Assembly (NCBI GenBank): GCA_949357655.1
Contig: CASHTG010000002.1
Location: 1 to 64,000, forward strand
Direction of reading: 5' to 3'
DNA: 64,000 bases
Source of the DNA: Parascedosporium putredinis
Lineage: Eukaryota > Ascomycota > Sordariomycetes > Microascales > Microascaceae
Part shown: positions 1-13,319 of the stretch, piece after piece
How the letters are laid out: each line of letters starts with the position of its first letter
Position numbering within the stretch: position 1 is the first letter of the stretch
Program-made: the position numbers and the translations under genes
Notes under the pieces: model-generated
Told to the model about the DNA's origin: nothing
What the model saw: the letters and a program-made list of their open reading frames with translations, nothing else
Databases searched by the model: none

Positions 1-2855
1 TTATAATAAATAAATAAAAGAAAAAGATCTAAATATAATCTAAAGATATTAGCTAGTTATATTATTTAATATATTTAAAAAAAACTTAAAAATAATTATA
101 AAAATATATTATTTTTATATTATATCTATTAAATATCTTTAACTTTTAATATATTAAAGTATTTTTAAGTTATTAATATTAACTTAATCTTAATTTTAAT
201 ATATAAAATAGAGATTATATTAATATAAAAATATAAATATAATTATAATAGAACTATTTAGAATATAAAAATATTTTTAATATTATATTATATAGTTAGA
301 TAATATATTATAAGTATAATAAATAAAAAAATAAGATAATAATATATTAGTAAAAGAGCTTTACTAAATTATATTTTAGTAAAGTTATTTTTAGAGATTA
401 TTATTTTTAGAATTATATATTATTTAACTTAATTAACCTATTATAAAGATCTCTACTATATCTAATAGATATAAATATAGAAAAGCTTTAAGATAATAAA
501 ACTATATTTATAATCTTATTAATATAAATTTTAGACCTTATATAACTACTTTAGAATATTATAATAGCTATATATTAACTATTATATATTTATAAAAATA
601 TAATAGAAGGTAAGTAAGTTTTAAAATAAGGGTAAAATAATATTATTAAAAGGAAAGTTTATATCTCCCCTTTTATATATTTAATATATAATTTAAAAAT
701 ATATAAAACTTAAATTATTATATTTTATATAATAATATTAACCTAAAAGTAACCTTAATTACTACTTTATATTATAAAATAGGAATAATAATAATAATAT
801 CTTATATAGACTAATATAGATTAAGGTATTTAGTTAAGATAGTTATAATAGATAATAAATAGATATTTTCTATTTTACTTTTAAAACTATAACTTCTAGA
901 AATAGAAATAAAATATTTATATAACTATCTTAATTAATATATAACTTTAAGCTAATAGGAAAATTACCTCTTAAAGCTAATATTATTATTATATAGATAT
1001 TTCTCTTTAAAACCTATTTAGATATCTATATAGAGGGGAAAGATATAGTTATAGATAATTTAAAGTTTAGTTTACTATAGTAGGATTATATTATATTAAT
1101 TATTTTAAATAGGTTAGAAAAAGATAAAGAAGTTATAAAAGTATATTTAATATAATAAGATAATTAAAAAAATATATAATAAAATAATTAATATTTTTAC
1201 TATATAGTTATATTTAATAGTAAATAAAAATATAAATAAAAACTTAAAAATAATAATCTAAATATAACTATATGTATATAAGTTTACTATTATATAAATA
1301 ACTTAAATAATAATTATAAGATTATTAGATAATATTTTTAAATCTTTATAAATAGAGTTTATCTATTAAAGAAATATAATAAAATAGATAATAGCTTTAT
1401 AGATATTAATAATATCTAAACTATATAAATATAATTAAAATAAGGTTATAGATTAATTTTATATAACTATTTATACTTTTTTAACTAATAAATTATTAAA
1501 ACTAATTAATATTAATAAAAGTTAGAATTATAGTAAATAATAGAAGAAATAAACTCTTAAAGATATAATATAAAAAATATTAAACTAATTAGATATAAAG
1601 TTTAATAATAAAAAGATATTAAGTTAAGAAACTAAGCTTTAGAATTAATATTATTAAGAAAACTATTAACCTATTTAATTTAAGTTAAAATAAACTATAA
1701 AGACTTTATAATATATTATAATATTTTAATTATATTAATTATATTATAATCTATAAATTAGATATAATAAAATATTAGAATATTTTATATATTATTAGAA
1801 AGTTTAAATAATAGTAGAAACTAATTAACTAGATATATTATATAATATAAATAGATAAAGATATATTTTAGAGGAAATATTAAAAATAGTTTTTAAAAAC
1901 TAATAGCTTATATAGTTTTAGAAAAGGTTATTAAATTTTATAAGAAAATCTACCTAATAAAGCCCCTAAATACCTAAAGCTTAATATTTATTTTAAATAA
2001 ACTAGTAAACTAAAAATATTAAAAGTAATAAGTATTAGTAAGCTATTTAGAACTATAAGTTTATATAAATAATATCTAATAGATATTCCTTTAAACTAAA
2101 TCTATATTTTTATATTCCTCTCTTTATATAGTAAAAGTTAATATTATATACCTTTTATCTCTTTTATTATTTATATTATTATTATTTTTTTAACTTTATA
2201 TATTAAATATAGTTTTTATATTATATAATAAGATAAAGTTAGAATATAGAATAGGGATTACCTATTTTATTTAATATTTTAATAAAAATATATAACTAGT
2301 TAATAAGCTAGACCTATACCTATAATAATAAATAAATAAATATATATATATATATTATTATTAAATTATATAATAGTTAATAAATATAGATTTTATAAGA
2401 AGTAATAAAGATATTATAAGAAAGATAAGAGGGTTATATATAAAAATATATAAAAATTAAAAAAGTAATTATATAATTATAAAGGGAAAATAAAAAAGTA
2501 GCTTTTTAATAATAGAATAATTTATTAAAAAAATATATATATAATAGTTATTTAAATCTAAATTAAATAATTAAAATATTTTTATTATAAATAATAAGTC
2601 CTTTTAATAATAGCTTTATATACTAATTATATAATAATAAAGAAATAATAATATATATTATCTTTTTAATATAATATTATAACTTTTAGATAACTTTTAA
2701 AATAAACTTTTAATCTATATAGTCTATAACTAAGTTATAATTATAAAAAGAAGGTAAAATATAAAGTAAATAATTAATTTGATATTAATAAAAGTTATTT
2801 TTATAATTTCTAATAAATAATATTATTAATTAGAAGATAAAAAGAGAAAAGAGAG

Positions 2856-2887
<32 letters not shown>

Positions 2888-4540
2888 TAATAACTATATC
2901 TAACTAAAATAATTAAAAAGAAAAAGATAATATATACTGAAATCTATTAATATATATAAAAAGTATATAAATATATAAAAAACTAAAATAAAGTAAAAAG
3001 AAGTTATAATTAGAAAGATAGTTAAAATTAAGATAAGTTATAAAAGGTAGCTAATATATAAAGTATAATAAGTAGTTTAATAAATAATAAATAAATTAGA
3101 AGAAGATTTAAGATATATTACTAATAATAAACTTATTATAGGTCTTCTTTTATCTTAGCTTAGAGGTTTTATAATATTTTTAAATAATTAATATAAGAAA
3201 CTATAGCTTTAATATCTAGTTAGTAGAGCTTTAAGAGAATTATAAGCTTTTTAGTTAATAGCTTACTATAAATAAAGATTATAAAATAGGGAGGTAATAA
3301 TAGTAGTATAGGTATAATAGTAATAATAGTACTAATTATCTTTCCTATAATATTTCTATAGGAACCTAGCTTTATTAAGATTTCTATAGGAATATATTAG
3401 GTCTACTAATAAATAGACTAAAATATACTATACCTTAAAAACCCTTAAATAGCCTTAGGTTATAACCTACTAATATCTTTAAAAATCTAGGTTTACTATA
3501 TATTACTTAGAAATACTTTTTAAACTTTATAAAGAGGAAAAATAATATATATATATCTAAAATATTAATATAAACTAATATAACCTTTCAAAAACTCTAC
3601 TAATAAAAACTAAATAATATATATAGGAAAAGGGGCCTTAACCTCTAATATATTAGAAGCTTATAATCTTAGATAGATATTAACCTAATTATTAATAATT
3701 ATATAACTAAAAAATAAGTAAAATCTTCCTATTTTTCTTATTATATTAAGATCTAACTATTAAGTAATACTAAAAATTATTTATTAGAAAAGATATATAA
3801 GTAAAACTACTAATATATAATAATATATAATTTAAAAAGTAATTAAATAGATCTATTCTAGGAAAGAAATTATAAATATTATTACTATTATTTTTATAAT
3901 TATTAAATATATAATTAAAAGCTTCTATTAAAGATATAATATATTAATATAATTAAAGAGGATTTTATCTATATTATTTAATAGAAAATTAAGATATTAA
4001 TAAGAGAGTTATTAAAAATAATAATTTACCTTTTATTTATAATTAACTTTGAAATAGATTCTAAAATAAAAGTTATATTAATATAGTTAAAGCTTACTAT
4101 ATACCTAATATTATTTTAAATAAAGGGGAAAAAAATAGATAATAATAAGTCCCTCTAAGTTTTAATTATATATAATCTTAGTTATAATCTTAGCCTAGTT
4201 TTAATCAACTAATATAAAGAAGAGGAGAGAGGAAGATTAAAATATCTTTATCTATTATATTTTAGAACTAATTAAATTATTTAAAAGATATTATTACCCT
4301 CTTCTATATCTAATAAATATTATAACCTATATAAGCTTATAATATTAAGATATCTTTAAAGTAAAATAGATTTAAATTAATAATATTATATTATATAATT
4401 AAAGGAATAAGTTAGGACCTAGGCTAGAGCTAGCTAATAGTAAGCCTAGCCTATACCCTAAACCTATTTTATTAGGAACTAAGGAAGCTAATCTAAGATT
4501 AATATCTTAGACTTAAACCTAGCTCTAGTAAAGACTAGAG
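1..4540. repeat. AT-rich RIP-like mutated block, left part
   Basis: The sequence is almost wholly A and T, with rare G and C and no plausible coding frame. CA, TG and CG dinucleotides are nearly absent while AG, CT, GA and TC persist, which is the pattern expected when RIP turns CpA into TpA on both strands of repeated DNA. Simple repeats occur inside it, such as an AAT/ATA run near 2858-2893. It is most likely one or more old transposon copies mutated beyond recognition. No intact transposase or reverse transcriptase could be read. Strong AT content alone could also mark a centromere flank or subtelomere, which cannot be separated here. Confidence 0.85.
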
Positions 4541-4547
4541 AGGGTTT

Positions 4548-5032
4548 GTTACGACAAAAGGTCGTGCCAACTGGCTTGCTGACAACCAAGCTGTCAGGAA
4601 GCTGTTGGAGAGATAGTGGTATCTCTAGAGTGATCATGTGATCACTGGTCGCTGCGAGGGTTACCAATCCTCAAGGGTCGCTAGGTATCACTTTCTTACA
4701 AGATACAATAGTCACAATAGAAGCTATAGTATCTGATATAAGGTAGTAAAAGGGTTAGTTTCTTCTCTCTAGCTAGTAAGAGATTCCTTCCCTTTTTATC
4801 TAGTCTACCCTTATCTACTGCTTATAATCGCTTACCCTTAGTTCTACTTGTGATCACTATCTTAAAGGATAGCTCATGAGGAAGGGTAGCTCTTATTTAC
4901 TTATCAGTGTTCACTGACTAAGCTAGGATTACGAGCTGGTGCTCAGGTCATGGTTCCTGGCGGTTGGAATCGTAAGCTTGTGGGCTTATCTCTTTGCGCT
5001 ACCGGCCAGGTGGCGACCTCTGTTGGCCTAAT
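4548..5032. mobile_element. Less-mutated relic, possible solo LTR
   Basis: A roughly 485-base island of normal base composition sits inside the AT-rich block. It keeps CA, TG and CG dinucleotides that the flanks have lost. The heptamer AGGGTTT lies directly on each side (4541-4547 and 5033-5039), as a target-site duplication would. The left edge reads TGTTACGAC, a start like that of fungal Gypsy-type LTRs, if the first T of the boundary is counted in the element. The right edge (GGCCTAAT) lacks the expected terminal CA, so the LTR reading is tentative. It has no open reading frame of note. A recent insertion into already mutated DNA would explain the contrast. Confidence 0.4.
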
Positions 5033-5039
5033 AGGGTTT

Positions 5040-5828
5040 TAGAATAAGTTAGTAATCTAAGATCTAGATAGATATTATCTAGAGGGTAGAAATATAATAT
5101 AAAGGAGAGGTATAGAATATAGAGCTAGAATAGAAAAGAAGGCTCTATAAGCTAAAGTTTATACTTATAATTTAGTAAACCTACTTAGAACTCTCTCTAT
5201 ACCTACTCTATAATCCCCTATCTCTACTTAAATATACTTATATATCCCTTTATAATAATATTTAAAATATTAATAAAAAATCTATAATATAATAATAATA
5301 ATAATATTTATTTATTTAATTTATAGTATTTATAAAACCTCTATTAGCTTTCTTCTTATATTAAAAGATTATTATATAAATAAGATTATTATTTAGATTA
5401 TCTAAGAAAAATAAAAATGAAGTAAGATAAGATTTAATTAATATAGAGAAATATAATAATTATAATTAATAAGATATAGATTTATAATAGACTATTTTCT
5501 TAACCTTTTTTAAAAAAAACTATTATACTTTATTAATTTTAAAAGAAAAATAGAAAAAGATTTTAATCTATTAATATAGATAATATTATAGCTTTTACCT
5601 AACCTATATTTATTAATATAATATAATATAAATATAATATAATAATATAATATATAATATAATATACTTTTATAATTAAATATCTAAGTTATAATAGATT
5701 ATATAAAACTATTTATTAGAGGTATCTATTAAGACCTTATAGAGAGAAAAAGAGGGTAATTAAGCTTATAGTTAATTAAATAAAATAGATTTAAATAAAG
5801 AACTTTATTAGTGATAAATATTTATATA

Positions 5829-5865
<37 letters not shown>

Positions 5866-7080
5866 TAGACCCTCTAATAAGGACCTTACTAATATAGACC
5901 TAGCTATTACTACTATTAGGGTCTATAATAAAGTAAGAAGTATTATAATAATAGCTTTTACTATTACTATTAAGGATAGTAAAATAGGAAAGATAACCTT
6001 TAGTATTAATATAGACTTTAACCTTATAATAGTTAATACCTCTCTAACTAACCTCTAAATAACCTATAAGATAATCTCTAAGATAACCTTTAAGATAACT
6101 AATTACTATCTTTTTAAATATCCTCTTAGCTAACTTTTACTTATTAGCTTTTTAATTATAATCTCTTCTATAGATTACTAGCTATAGTAGTAATTACTTA
6201 TTATTATTATTTATTAGTGATTATTTATTAAAGTAGAATACCCTTATTATTAAAGGGGTTACTATCTTAACCAGTATTTACTGTTATTATAACTTTACTA
6301 GCTCTACTAGGTGTCATCAGTAAATAGGGGTTCACTAGAGGTAAAAGGCCTCTTAGCCTATCTATATACTAATATCATTAACTAGTTATTATTAGTTCCT
6401 ATAGCTATAGAATAACTAACTTATAGACTATCTAATTAACTGATTCCTTAATAGGTTAATAGATAGGAATATTTATTAATTATAAGTAGTTAGCATTTAC
6501 CTTAAATCATATATAGTATTTTCACTATAGTATAATTAGTAAGGTAGTAAAGTTTATATCTTCTCTAACTCCTAGTTCTATCTTATCTACTATCTTTTAT
6601 ATCTACTTACTAGTATATATACTAGCTATCTAGGTTACTAGTTGATTATCTATATTAGCTAGCTTTCTTTCTTCCTTATATGCTAATAGTGCTACTAGGT
6701 ATTAGGACTTTTCTATATGATAATGATTTAGTAAGTGTTTATTAATATAATAAATTTGAATTTTAAAGTAATATTCTTTTAAAATTTAATAGATCTAGAT
6801 CTAGAATATATATTATAAAGAATATAGAGAATTTAGTTAATAATAGATAATAGATTATATAATAAATAATATATATAAAAATAAGAAAAACTATTATAAT
6901 AAAAAGAGTTATAATATAATATTTATATTAGATAAAAGATAATTTAATATTATAATATAAATAGTATATTATCTATTAAAAGCTTATATAATAAGAACTA
7001 AATTTATTTATAGATATATAAACTATTTCTTTTTATTATTATTTTTCCCTATATTCCCTTATATACAAGTCTTCCTTATA
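5040..7080. repeat. AT-rich RIP-like mutated block, right part
   Basis: The same A/T-dominated, CA/TG-poor sequence resumes after the island. It holds a long TA dinucleotide tract around 5820-5866. The stretch 6290-6740 is milder: it keeps some CA/TG pairs, and near 6534 the string AAGGTAGTAAA matches one in the 4548-5032 island at 4740, followed by a similar pyrimidine-rich stretch, so it may be a mutated relative of the same element. Composition switches sharply to genic DNA at about 7080-7120. No gene is seen. Confidence 0.8.
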
Positions 7081-7229
7081 GAGAACTATATTTTTATTAA
7101 ATATCACTATTCTCCTCCCACCTTGATCAGCCTTCTCCTTAGCATCGCCTCTTAACTAAATCCTGGCCTCATCGCTAATACCTGCACAATGCCTTCGTCT
7201 CTTTAATCTCTTCCCTATTCATTCCTATC

Positions 7230-9616
7230 ATGTACCACCTGCAGATATGTAGAGGTCTACTGCTCTCCTTTCTCCTTACTGGTGTTTCTTATGGACGTCC
7301 GTCCCCTATATCAACCTTGACTGATGAAGCACCAACTTCATTATGCCCATTCAAAACAATAAACTATATCACTCATACCCTCCCTCAACAGTGTTTGAGA
7401 ACGAACTGGGTGTCACCTACCCTTCATTCACCGTCGACACGAAGTTCTACCTCTTCAATCCCATCCCATTCACAGGGCCGGGATTCCCTCGATAAGCACG
7501 ACCCACGTGGAGGTCATGGGCACCTGATCCCTTCATTTGAAGAATGGAAGGCATTAATGCTCCAACAGCATGGCGAGGATACGCGGGATGCGCAGTGGAA
7601 GAATTCACGGAGCACACAACGAGGCGAAGACGCTCATTCAGAACCTAGTGCTGATATATCTAAGGATGAGAGTGACTCACCTCACTTACAAGACCGAAAA
7701 GATCCACAAAGTTTAAGCGAATATGACGAGCCCCTCGAGTCACCACACCGAGCTAGTCATGAAGAATCTGTAGAGATTCTCTATGATGATGGAAAAACTC
7801 AATACTATCGTAGTAAGGATGCCGGGAAAACATGTAAAGAGAGGTTTTCCTACTCTTCGTTCGATGCTGGCGCTACAATCCTCAAGACAAGTCCTGGGAC
7901 GAAAAATGCGAAGGCTATCCTTCTTGAAAATAAGGACTCATATATGCTCTTTGAGTGCCAAACGGAGGCAAAGTATGTCATTGTCGAACTCAGCGATGAC
8001 ATCTTAGTGGACACATTTGTCTTAGCGAACTTTGAGTTCTTCTCCAGCATGGTTAGGCATTTTCGAGCCAGCCTGAGCGATCGATATCCTGTAAAAGCCG
8101 AGAAATGGCATTCTGTAGGCACTTTTGAGGCCAAGAATTCCAGGATATCCAAGCGTTCCTAGTCGAAGACCCAAAGATTTGGGCGAGATATGTTAAGGTC
8201 GAATTTTTGACACACTATGGCAACGAATATTATTGTCCCGTGTCTCTCCTTCGGGTTCATGGTACGCGCATGATGGAGTCATGGAAGGACGCAGAGCCAA
8301 GTCTAGATGAAGAAGACGCTCTGGACACTAGCATACCGGTGGAGATTGGAGCTGCAGCCCACCAAGAAGAGTCGGTTTACTCGTTTTCGTCGGGTGGCGA
8401 ACCGAACTTCTCTCACGTTCTAAACCTCTTTGAAATGGCAAATGCAACTTGCCCGATACTGCCCGAAACATCAACGTGGAACCTACCTTCAACGAACAGG
8501 ACAGGTTCTCCGCCAACTCAATGGCGCCCGAGAGCTGCGACCCCTCTCAAACTGGCACCGGGGCACCAATCAACGTACCACAAGGCACCATCTCCACACC
8601 AAGCGTCTCGATTCCAGTGGCTACTCCACATACGTCGATAATCGACTCCAGCATTCAGGCCAACGGCACAATCATGATCTCCTATGATGGACTAGGTCCT
8701 GGTGGCGGAGGGTCGTCACCCCAGCCTAAACCACCGGATACCGCAACCATCCACCAGAAAGATCGAGCGGGGACCGCTGGGGCATCCGTACCAACGCCGC
8801 CCATCGTCCAAGATAGTTTCTTCAAGACTGTTACGAGGCGTCTTCAACTCCTAGAATCTAATGTGACGTGGACCCTCAAATATGTTGAGGATCAATCCAG
8901 GTTCATACACGATGCTTTTTCAGAATGGAGGAGCGTCTCCTTCCTCAAGTGGAGTCATTCACAGATGCCTTCAATCATACAATACGCGCAGAACTCGAAA
9001 CCCTGCGACAGCAGTACGATCAGATCTGGCAGTCAACCATCCTTGCCTTGGAAACTCAACGAGAACAATCCCAGAGTGAACTTGTAGCGCTTTCGTCCAG
9101 ACTAAACGTCCTTGCGGATGAAGTTGTCTTCCAGAAACGCATGTCAATCGGCCAATCTATCCTTCTACTCTCATGTTTAGTCCTCATCATTTTTCCCGAT
9201 CGATGGCATTACCTTCAGCCCCAAGCGGGTCGCAGTCAGGCATTGATACGTCCACGCTGCCTCAAGTCAATCAGCTTAGCTATGATAAATCGTCACAGCT
9301 ATCCTTAAATCCACGGCTCACACCACCAGCTGAGCTGCCTGTCTGCCTTCATGGCGGTGGAGATGGAACTACTGCTCTAGAAGAGGTTCACTTTGAGCAA
9401 TGTCAGGCCGCCCGATCAAGAGATCACCACAACTCACTCGACAGTGCCCCTTGTAAAGTGCGCCGAAACAAATTCCCTTGGAGCAATGTAACAGGTGACT
9501 CATTACTACCACTAGACAATGAGCGTCTGCGAATAGATGCAGCGGGTGACGATAATATGCGAATGATCAAACTTGCCACTCGCGCTAGGAAGCCTTTGCC
9601 TCCTTTACCGGAATAG
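7230..9616 (+). CDS. SLP1: SUN-domain protein, Slp1/opossum family
   Basis: Slp1-type SUN proteins are ER/nuclear-envelope glycoproteins that work with Emp65 in protein homeostasis. The start at 7230 gives a hydrophobic signal peptide. A family motif, SFEEWKALMLQQHGED, follows at about residue 103. The SUN domain lies at roughly 7770-8270, with conserved pieces such as ENKDSYMLFEC, VLANFEFFSS, HYGNEYYCPVSLLRVHG. A C-terminal coiled region and one membrane segment (near 9145-9190) come next. Frame is lost four times: near 8142, 8453, 8921 and 9188. At each point one extra base restores the family sequence (three in short G, C or T runs), so the gene is probably intact in the organism. No intron is needed. 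The stop is at 9614-9616, facing the Mei2-like gene tail to tail. Confidence 0.88.
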
Positions 9617-9705
9617 TCTGCGGTTTCTCAAAACTAGTTTATTACATCACCGTATAACATCCAGCTAGCCCTACAACTGCCCTGCAAATAAGATTGTTTG
9701 GGGTA

Positions 9706-12140
9706 CTACAACCCCATATCGGACTGGCTTTGGCGTTGTTGAAGAGAAACCTCGTAATCGAATTCTTCGATAGCGGCTAGCCTTGTGCCTCGGTCATACT
9801 GCGACCGGCGACGGCGTTGCTCGTTTCGGAAATGTTGACCAGCATTTGGGGTGAAGAGACCTACATGTGAGCCGAGAAAGTGAATACTAGATTCTGGCAG
9901 CCATGGGTGTATGACGTATAAAATCGTCTTCCAGCACCTACCAACATGTTCGGCATTTTCACAACTCCTTTTCATTTTGGACTGGTTGTCTGGTTGAGGG
10001 AATGGTTCTTCTTGGCCTGCAAGCGCAGGTTCAGGTCCGTTTGAGGTATAAAATAGCTATGCCCATGTTAGTCCTTGGGTGCCAACCAACTTGTGTGTTC
10101 AAGTTTCACCTTCGGCCTATAGTGAGGGGGTTCGAGCATGACAGAGCTGTTGCGAAACTTTTGCACAAGGCAGTCCTTGCCTTGGATTGCTAGGGTTGTT
10201 GAGTAACCAAACATATTCATCGGACGAACCGTAGTCTCTCAGTTCTGACTTACTTGCATATGAGATCTCGGCCACCTTGTCACTCTTGAAACAATTCCTT
10301 ACCAGGTTATCAGCGGAATCTCTCTTTTGTACTTCTCAAGCACACATCTTACCATCTTTGATTCCCACGAGCTTTCATAAACTACATATTGTAAGCCGAA
10401 ATCGGGTAAGGAGGAATTACCTTCATCTTTACGTACATCGACGATGTCCAAGGGCTGGAAAGGTCAGTTTCGTGAGAAGGGGAGGAAATCGCGCATAATT
10501 ACGAGAGGCTTACGTCTACAAAATTGATAAAGGCATAACCTACACTAACACGGCCCGAAGTAAGCTTGATGATGGTGTTCTGATACTCGTGTTGGTAAAC
10601 TTACTTGCAATCGTTCGCAAAATCAATCCTTAAATACATAAAGTCGTATTTGCCCCAGCTTGACTCATCAACAATCTGCTTGAGCATAGCCTGCTCAACT
10701 TTGTTGGGGATATTTCGAAGCATAATCTGACTTTGATATCAATAACTATAGAATATACAAGAGGTTGCAACACAGATAGCACCTACCGTTGTTCGAACGT
10801 CTGTTCCATTTCTAATCCGGTCACTGTCCACATGATTGCTATTACTGGAGAAATCGTATTGCGAGTCTTTGGGGTGCCATGGAAGGCTTTGCCGGTACAG
10901 TCGCGATTTGTCTTGATGGTGCATATATTGACTTAGGCCGAGCTCGCGCTGGGGCTGGTGATGCATTTTCACTATCTTATTGGGTTTAACGTTGCCTAAA
11001 CCCGTACGTTCGTGAACGGATCCGGAGGGATTGCATGGAGACCGAAAGCACTCATGAGTTGCACATGGGGGTTGAGTGGTACCAATATGAGTTAAAGGTG
11101 TCCTGGACCGCCACTGAGTAGATTTTGGCTCGGAGCTGTATCCAAGCTCCCCACCTGACCCAACATACCCGCATGTAACGGAATCCCAGTCACTAAAGTG
11201 GTGGGAAGACCTACTGAAACAGCTCTCTCGGAACCGCTTGCATATTCTCGGAACGTTAGGGGATGCATATTCACGTCCAGCTGGACTCCCTTTGACAGGC
11301 ATCAGAAAAACCCAAGTGTAAAGATCGATTTCCATACCTCGAAGCTAGTCTGCGGCATAACGGCCATGGCGTTATACGTGGTATTCATATCACAATATTC
11401 GACTATAGCCCTGAATGTGCCACTCTCAATGGATGAAAGTTGCTTAATGCAGAATACGCGGCCTTGTGAATGGATGAAACGGTGCAGAGCAGCATCACCC
11501 CCGAGTTTGGTGTGCTGAAACCCAGGGTTTAACGACATGGTTATGACGAGTTGACCTTCTGGCAACCCGATACTTTCGTAACCTGAGCTCGAGTTCGTTG
11601 TCCTCGAAACATACTGGACATTCCAGTTCATATGAAGAACATTTGAATTCTCATAAACAAGGCACGCATCTCTGATATCTGCGAAGTACACAGAGGTGGA
11701 GGCCCCAAGGTCTTGACATAGTCTTGTGCCTTGGCACTGGAAACCCAACTGACCTAGATGCTACAAAATTTGAGTCTAGGAATATATAGGTAGGTTGATA
11801 CGTTGGATTTCAACACTTACGTCCAAGAATATATCAACGTCTGCTGGACAAATTTTGTCAACAGTCGAGGTGAACAATAGATGCCGCGAGATGCCGAGTT
11901 CCGCACTTAGAGAATAAGATTCCGCTGTGCCGTACTTGGGGGTGACCGAGAGAGTTGAGTGGCTAAATGGTTTTTGATTAGGGAGGAGAGCAAAGCTAGA
12001 GGTTGGCAGAAATGGAGAAGCTTTTGGTGAGAGCTTCTGGGGTTCAACCTGTTCCGCGAGTTGTCCCCGTTTGGTAGTTCGAGACTACCACTGAAGGGAA
12101 TGGACGGCGCAGCCTTGTTCTGCATCTTCCGCGCTTCCAT
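9706..12140 (-). CDS. Mei2-like RNA-binding protein
   Basis: Mei2-type proteins bind RNA and, in fission yeast, start meiosis. The C-terminal RRM_2 domain is rebuilt from small exons between 10740 and 10010: it includes LRNIPNKVEQAMLKQIVDES, KYDFMYLRIDFANDC, VGYAFINFVD, SDKVAEISYA and IQGKDCLVQKFRNSSVM, which are diagnostic. Two earlier RRM-like stretches are seen in the exon at 11748-11330. The tail ends in an arginine-rich segment (NEQRRRRSQYDRGTRLAA). At least six short introns are visible, with GCTGATAAC- and ACTAAC-like branch sites. Frame breaks occur near 12066 (a GGGG run) and 11337 (GAGGTATGG). The start at 12140 is the first ATG of the N-terminal frame; the N-terminal half is poorly conserved, so this end is the less certain one. 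Confidence 0.85.
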
Positions 12141-13319
12141 TATATCTGGATATCTCGAAATAGTACAGGGAACTTAGTCGATACTACTTCTTGTCAGTCA
12201 ATATCGTGCGTTTCTTGGCTCAGTAAGATAAGGTTGCCGTGAGTCAATTTAGTGCGGTCCCAGGAGTTTCACTATGAGGAAGTAAAGGAAAACCAAATCC
12301 CAACACCGACGTATTTGTTTTCCTAGGTCATGGCCCGGTAAAAGCGTTCGCATCGTGACTTCCTCGATCTCTGGGCCCAGATGTACCTTCCTTAAATGAA
12401 AAAGGGCACTTCCTTCGCCTTTCCTTCCCTTCCCGCCATTCTCACTCTCGTTGCTAGGTTAGAGAAGACAGTAGGAGGGATCATAATGATATCTCGGTAT
12501 ATTCGAGAGAATGTATATGTATATATAGATATTATGGAGACCAACCCAACCCATATTGTCTAATCGACTAGATGAGTGACTATAATCAATAATCATACGT
12601 CGGCGTTGATCGACCGGTATCTTGTTTCTTGAGAACTTAACGTATCCATAACAGTGAGGTCTCAATTTGAGGTTTGGGGGTAATAGCTGCGTAGTGACGG
12701 CGGCCATATGAAGTGGCGGGCACACGGAATTTCTCAACAGACGGCACTTTTACGACAGCTAAGATTTTACATAGGCGACCACATTCCCTACCTCCCTTTT
12801 GGGGTTTCCATTTTCTTTCTTATATGGCTACGGCAGAGAATGGGATTATGGCGCAAGGTACCCTTCCAACCTTCTCAATATCCTCTTTGTATAGTCCTCC
12901 TAATCGGTGTACCTCTTCAACCTGCTTGGTATGCCTTAGCAGTCGCCACCTGCCAGGTAATACGCAGTAGCTCCCAGTCTAGCAGCAGCTCCCAGTCTAG
13001 CAAACTATACTCGATATCTAATGCTTGCTAATCATTCATTATGACTTGCTAGCCGGCTATGGTCTTATTATATGATGGATATAGAAATAACCAAAGATAA
13101 TCTGTGAAGATGTTACTCACCGTAAATAATTATAGGAACTCTACCATTCTGTTAAGTGAATGAAGAATGAGTGATTTCATCCGTGTCTGGGCGCTCGTCC
13201 TTTGTTTGACGCCCATGCTGAATAAGCGGATAAGGTAATGTTAACCCCATGGATTCTTTGACGACGGTGGAAGCCTGTGGTTGCGAGTCTAGCTTGTTCA
13301 AAGCCAAGAAGTGGGAGCA
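12141..13319. other. Intergenic region between Mei2-like gene and SEC15
   Basis: This is the shared divergent upstream region of the two genes. No coding sequence was recognised. It contains a two-copy tandem duplication of an 18-base unit, AGCTCCCAGTCTAGCAGC, at 12969-13004, and pyrimidine-rich tracts near 12405-12450. Several open frames of 60-110 codons near 12700-13030 show no family similarity and look random. Confidence 0.6.

Noticed and set aside
2858..2893. CRISPR-like or structured repeat array
   Set aside because: It is a simple AAT/ATA microsatellite in AT-rich DNA, without spaced repeats.
1..4540. AT-rich block as a centromere because a CENP-A gene is nearby
   Set aside because: Gene content does not indicate where CENP-A protein binds; RIP-mutated repeats explain the composition.
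7230..9616. SUN-domain gene as a pseudogene
   Set aside because: Its four frame breaks are one-base changes, three of them in short runs, and the same kind of break occurs in essential genes throughout the window, so sequence error is the simpler cause.
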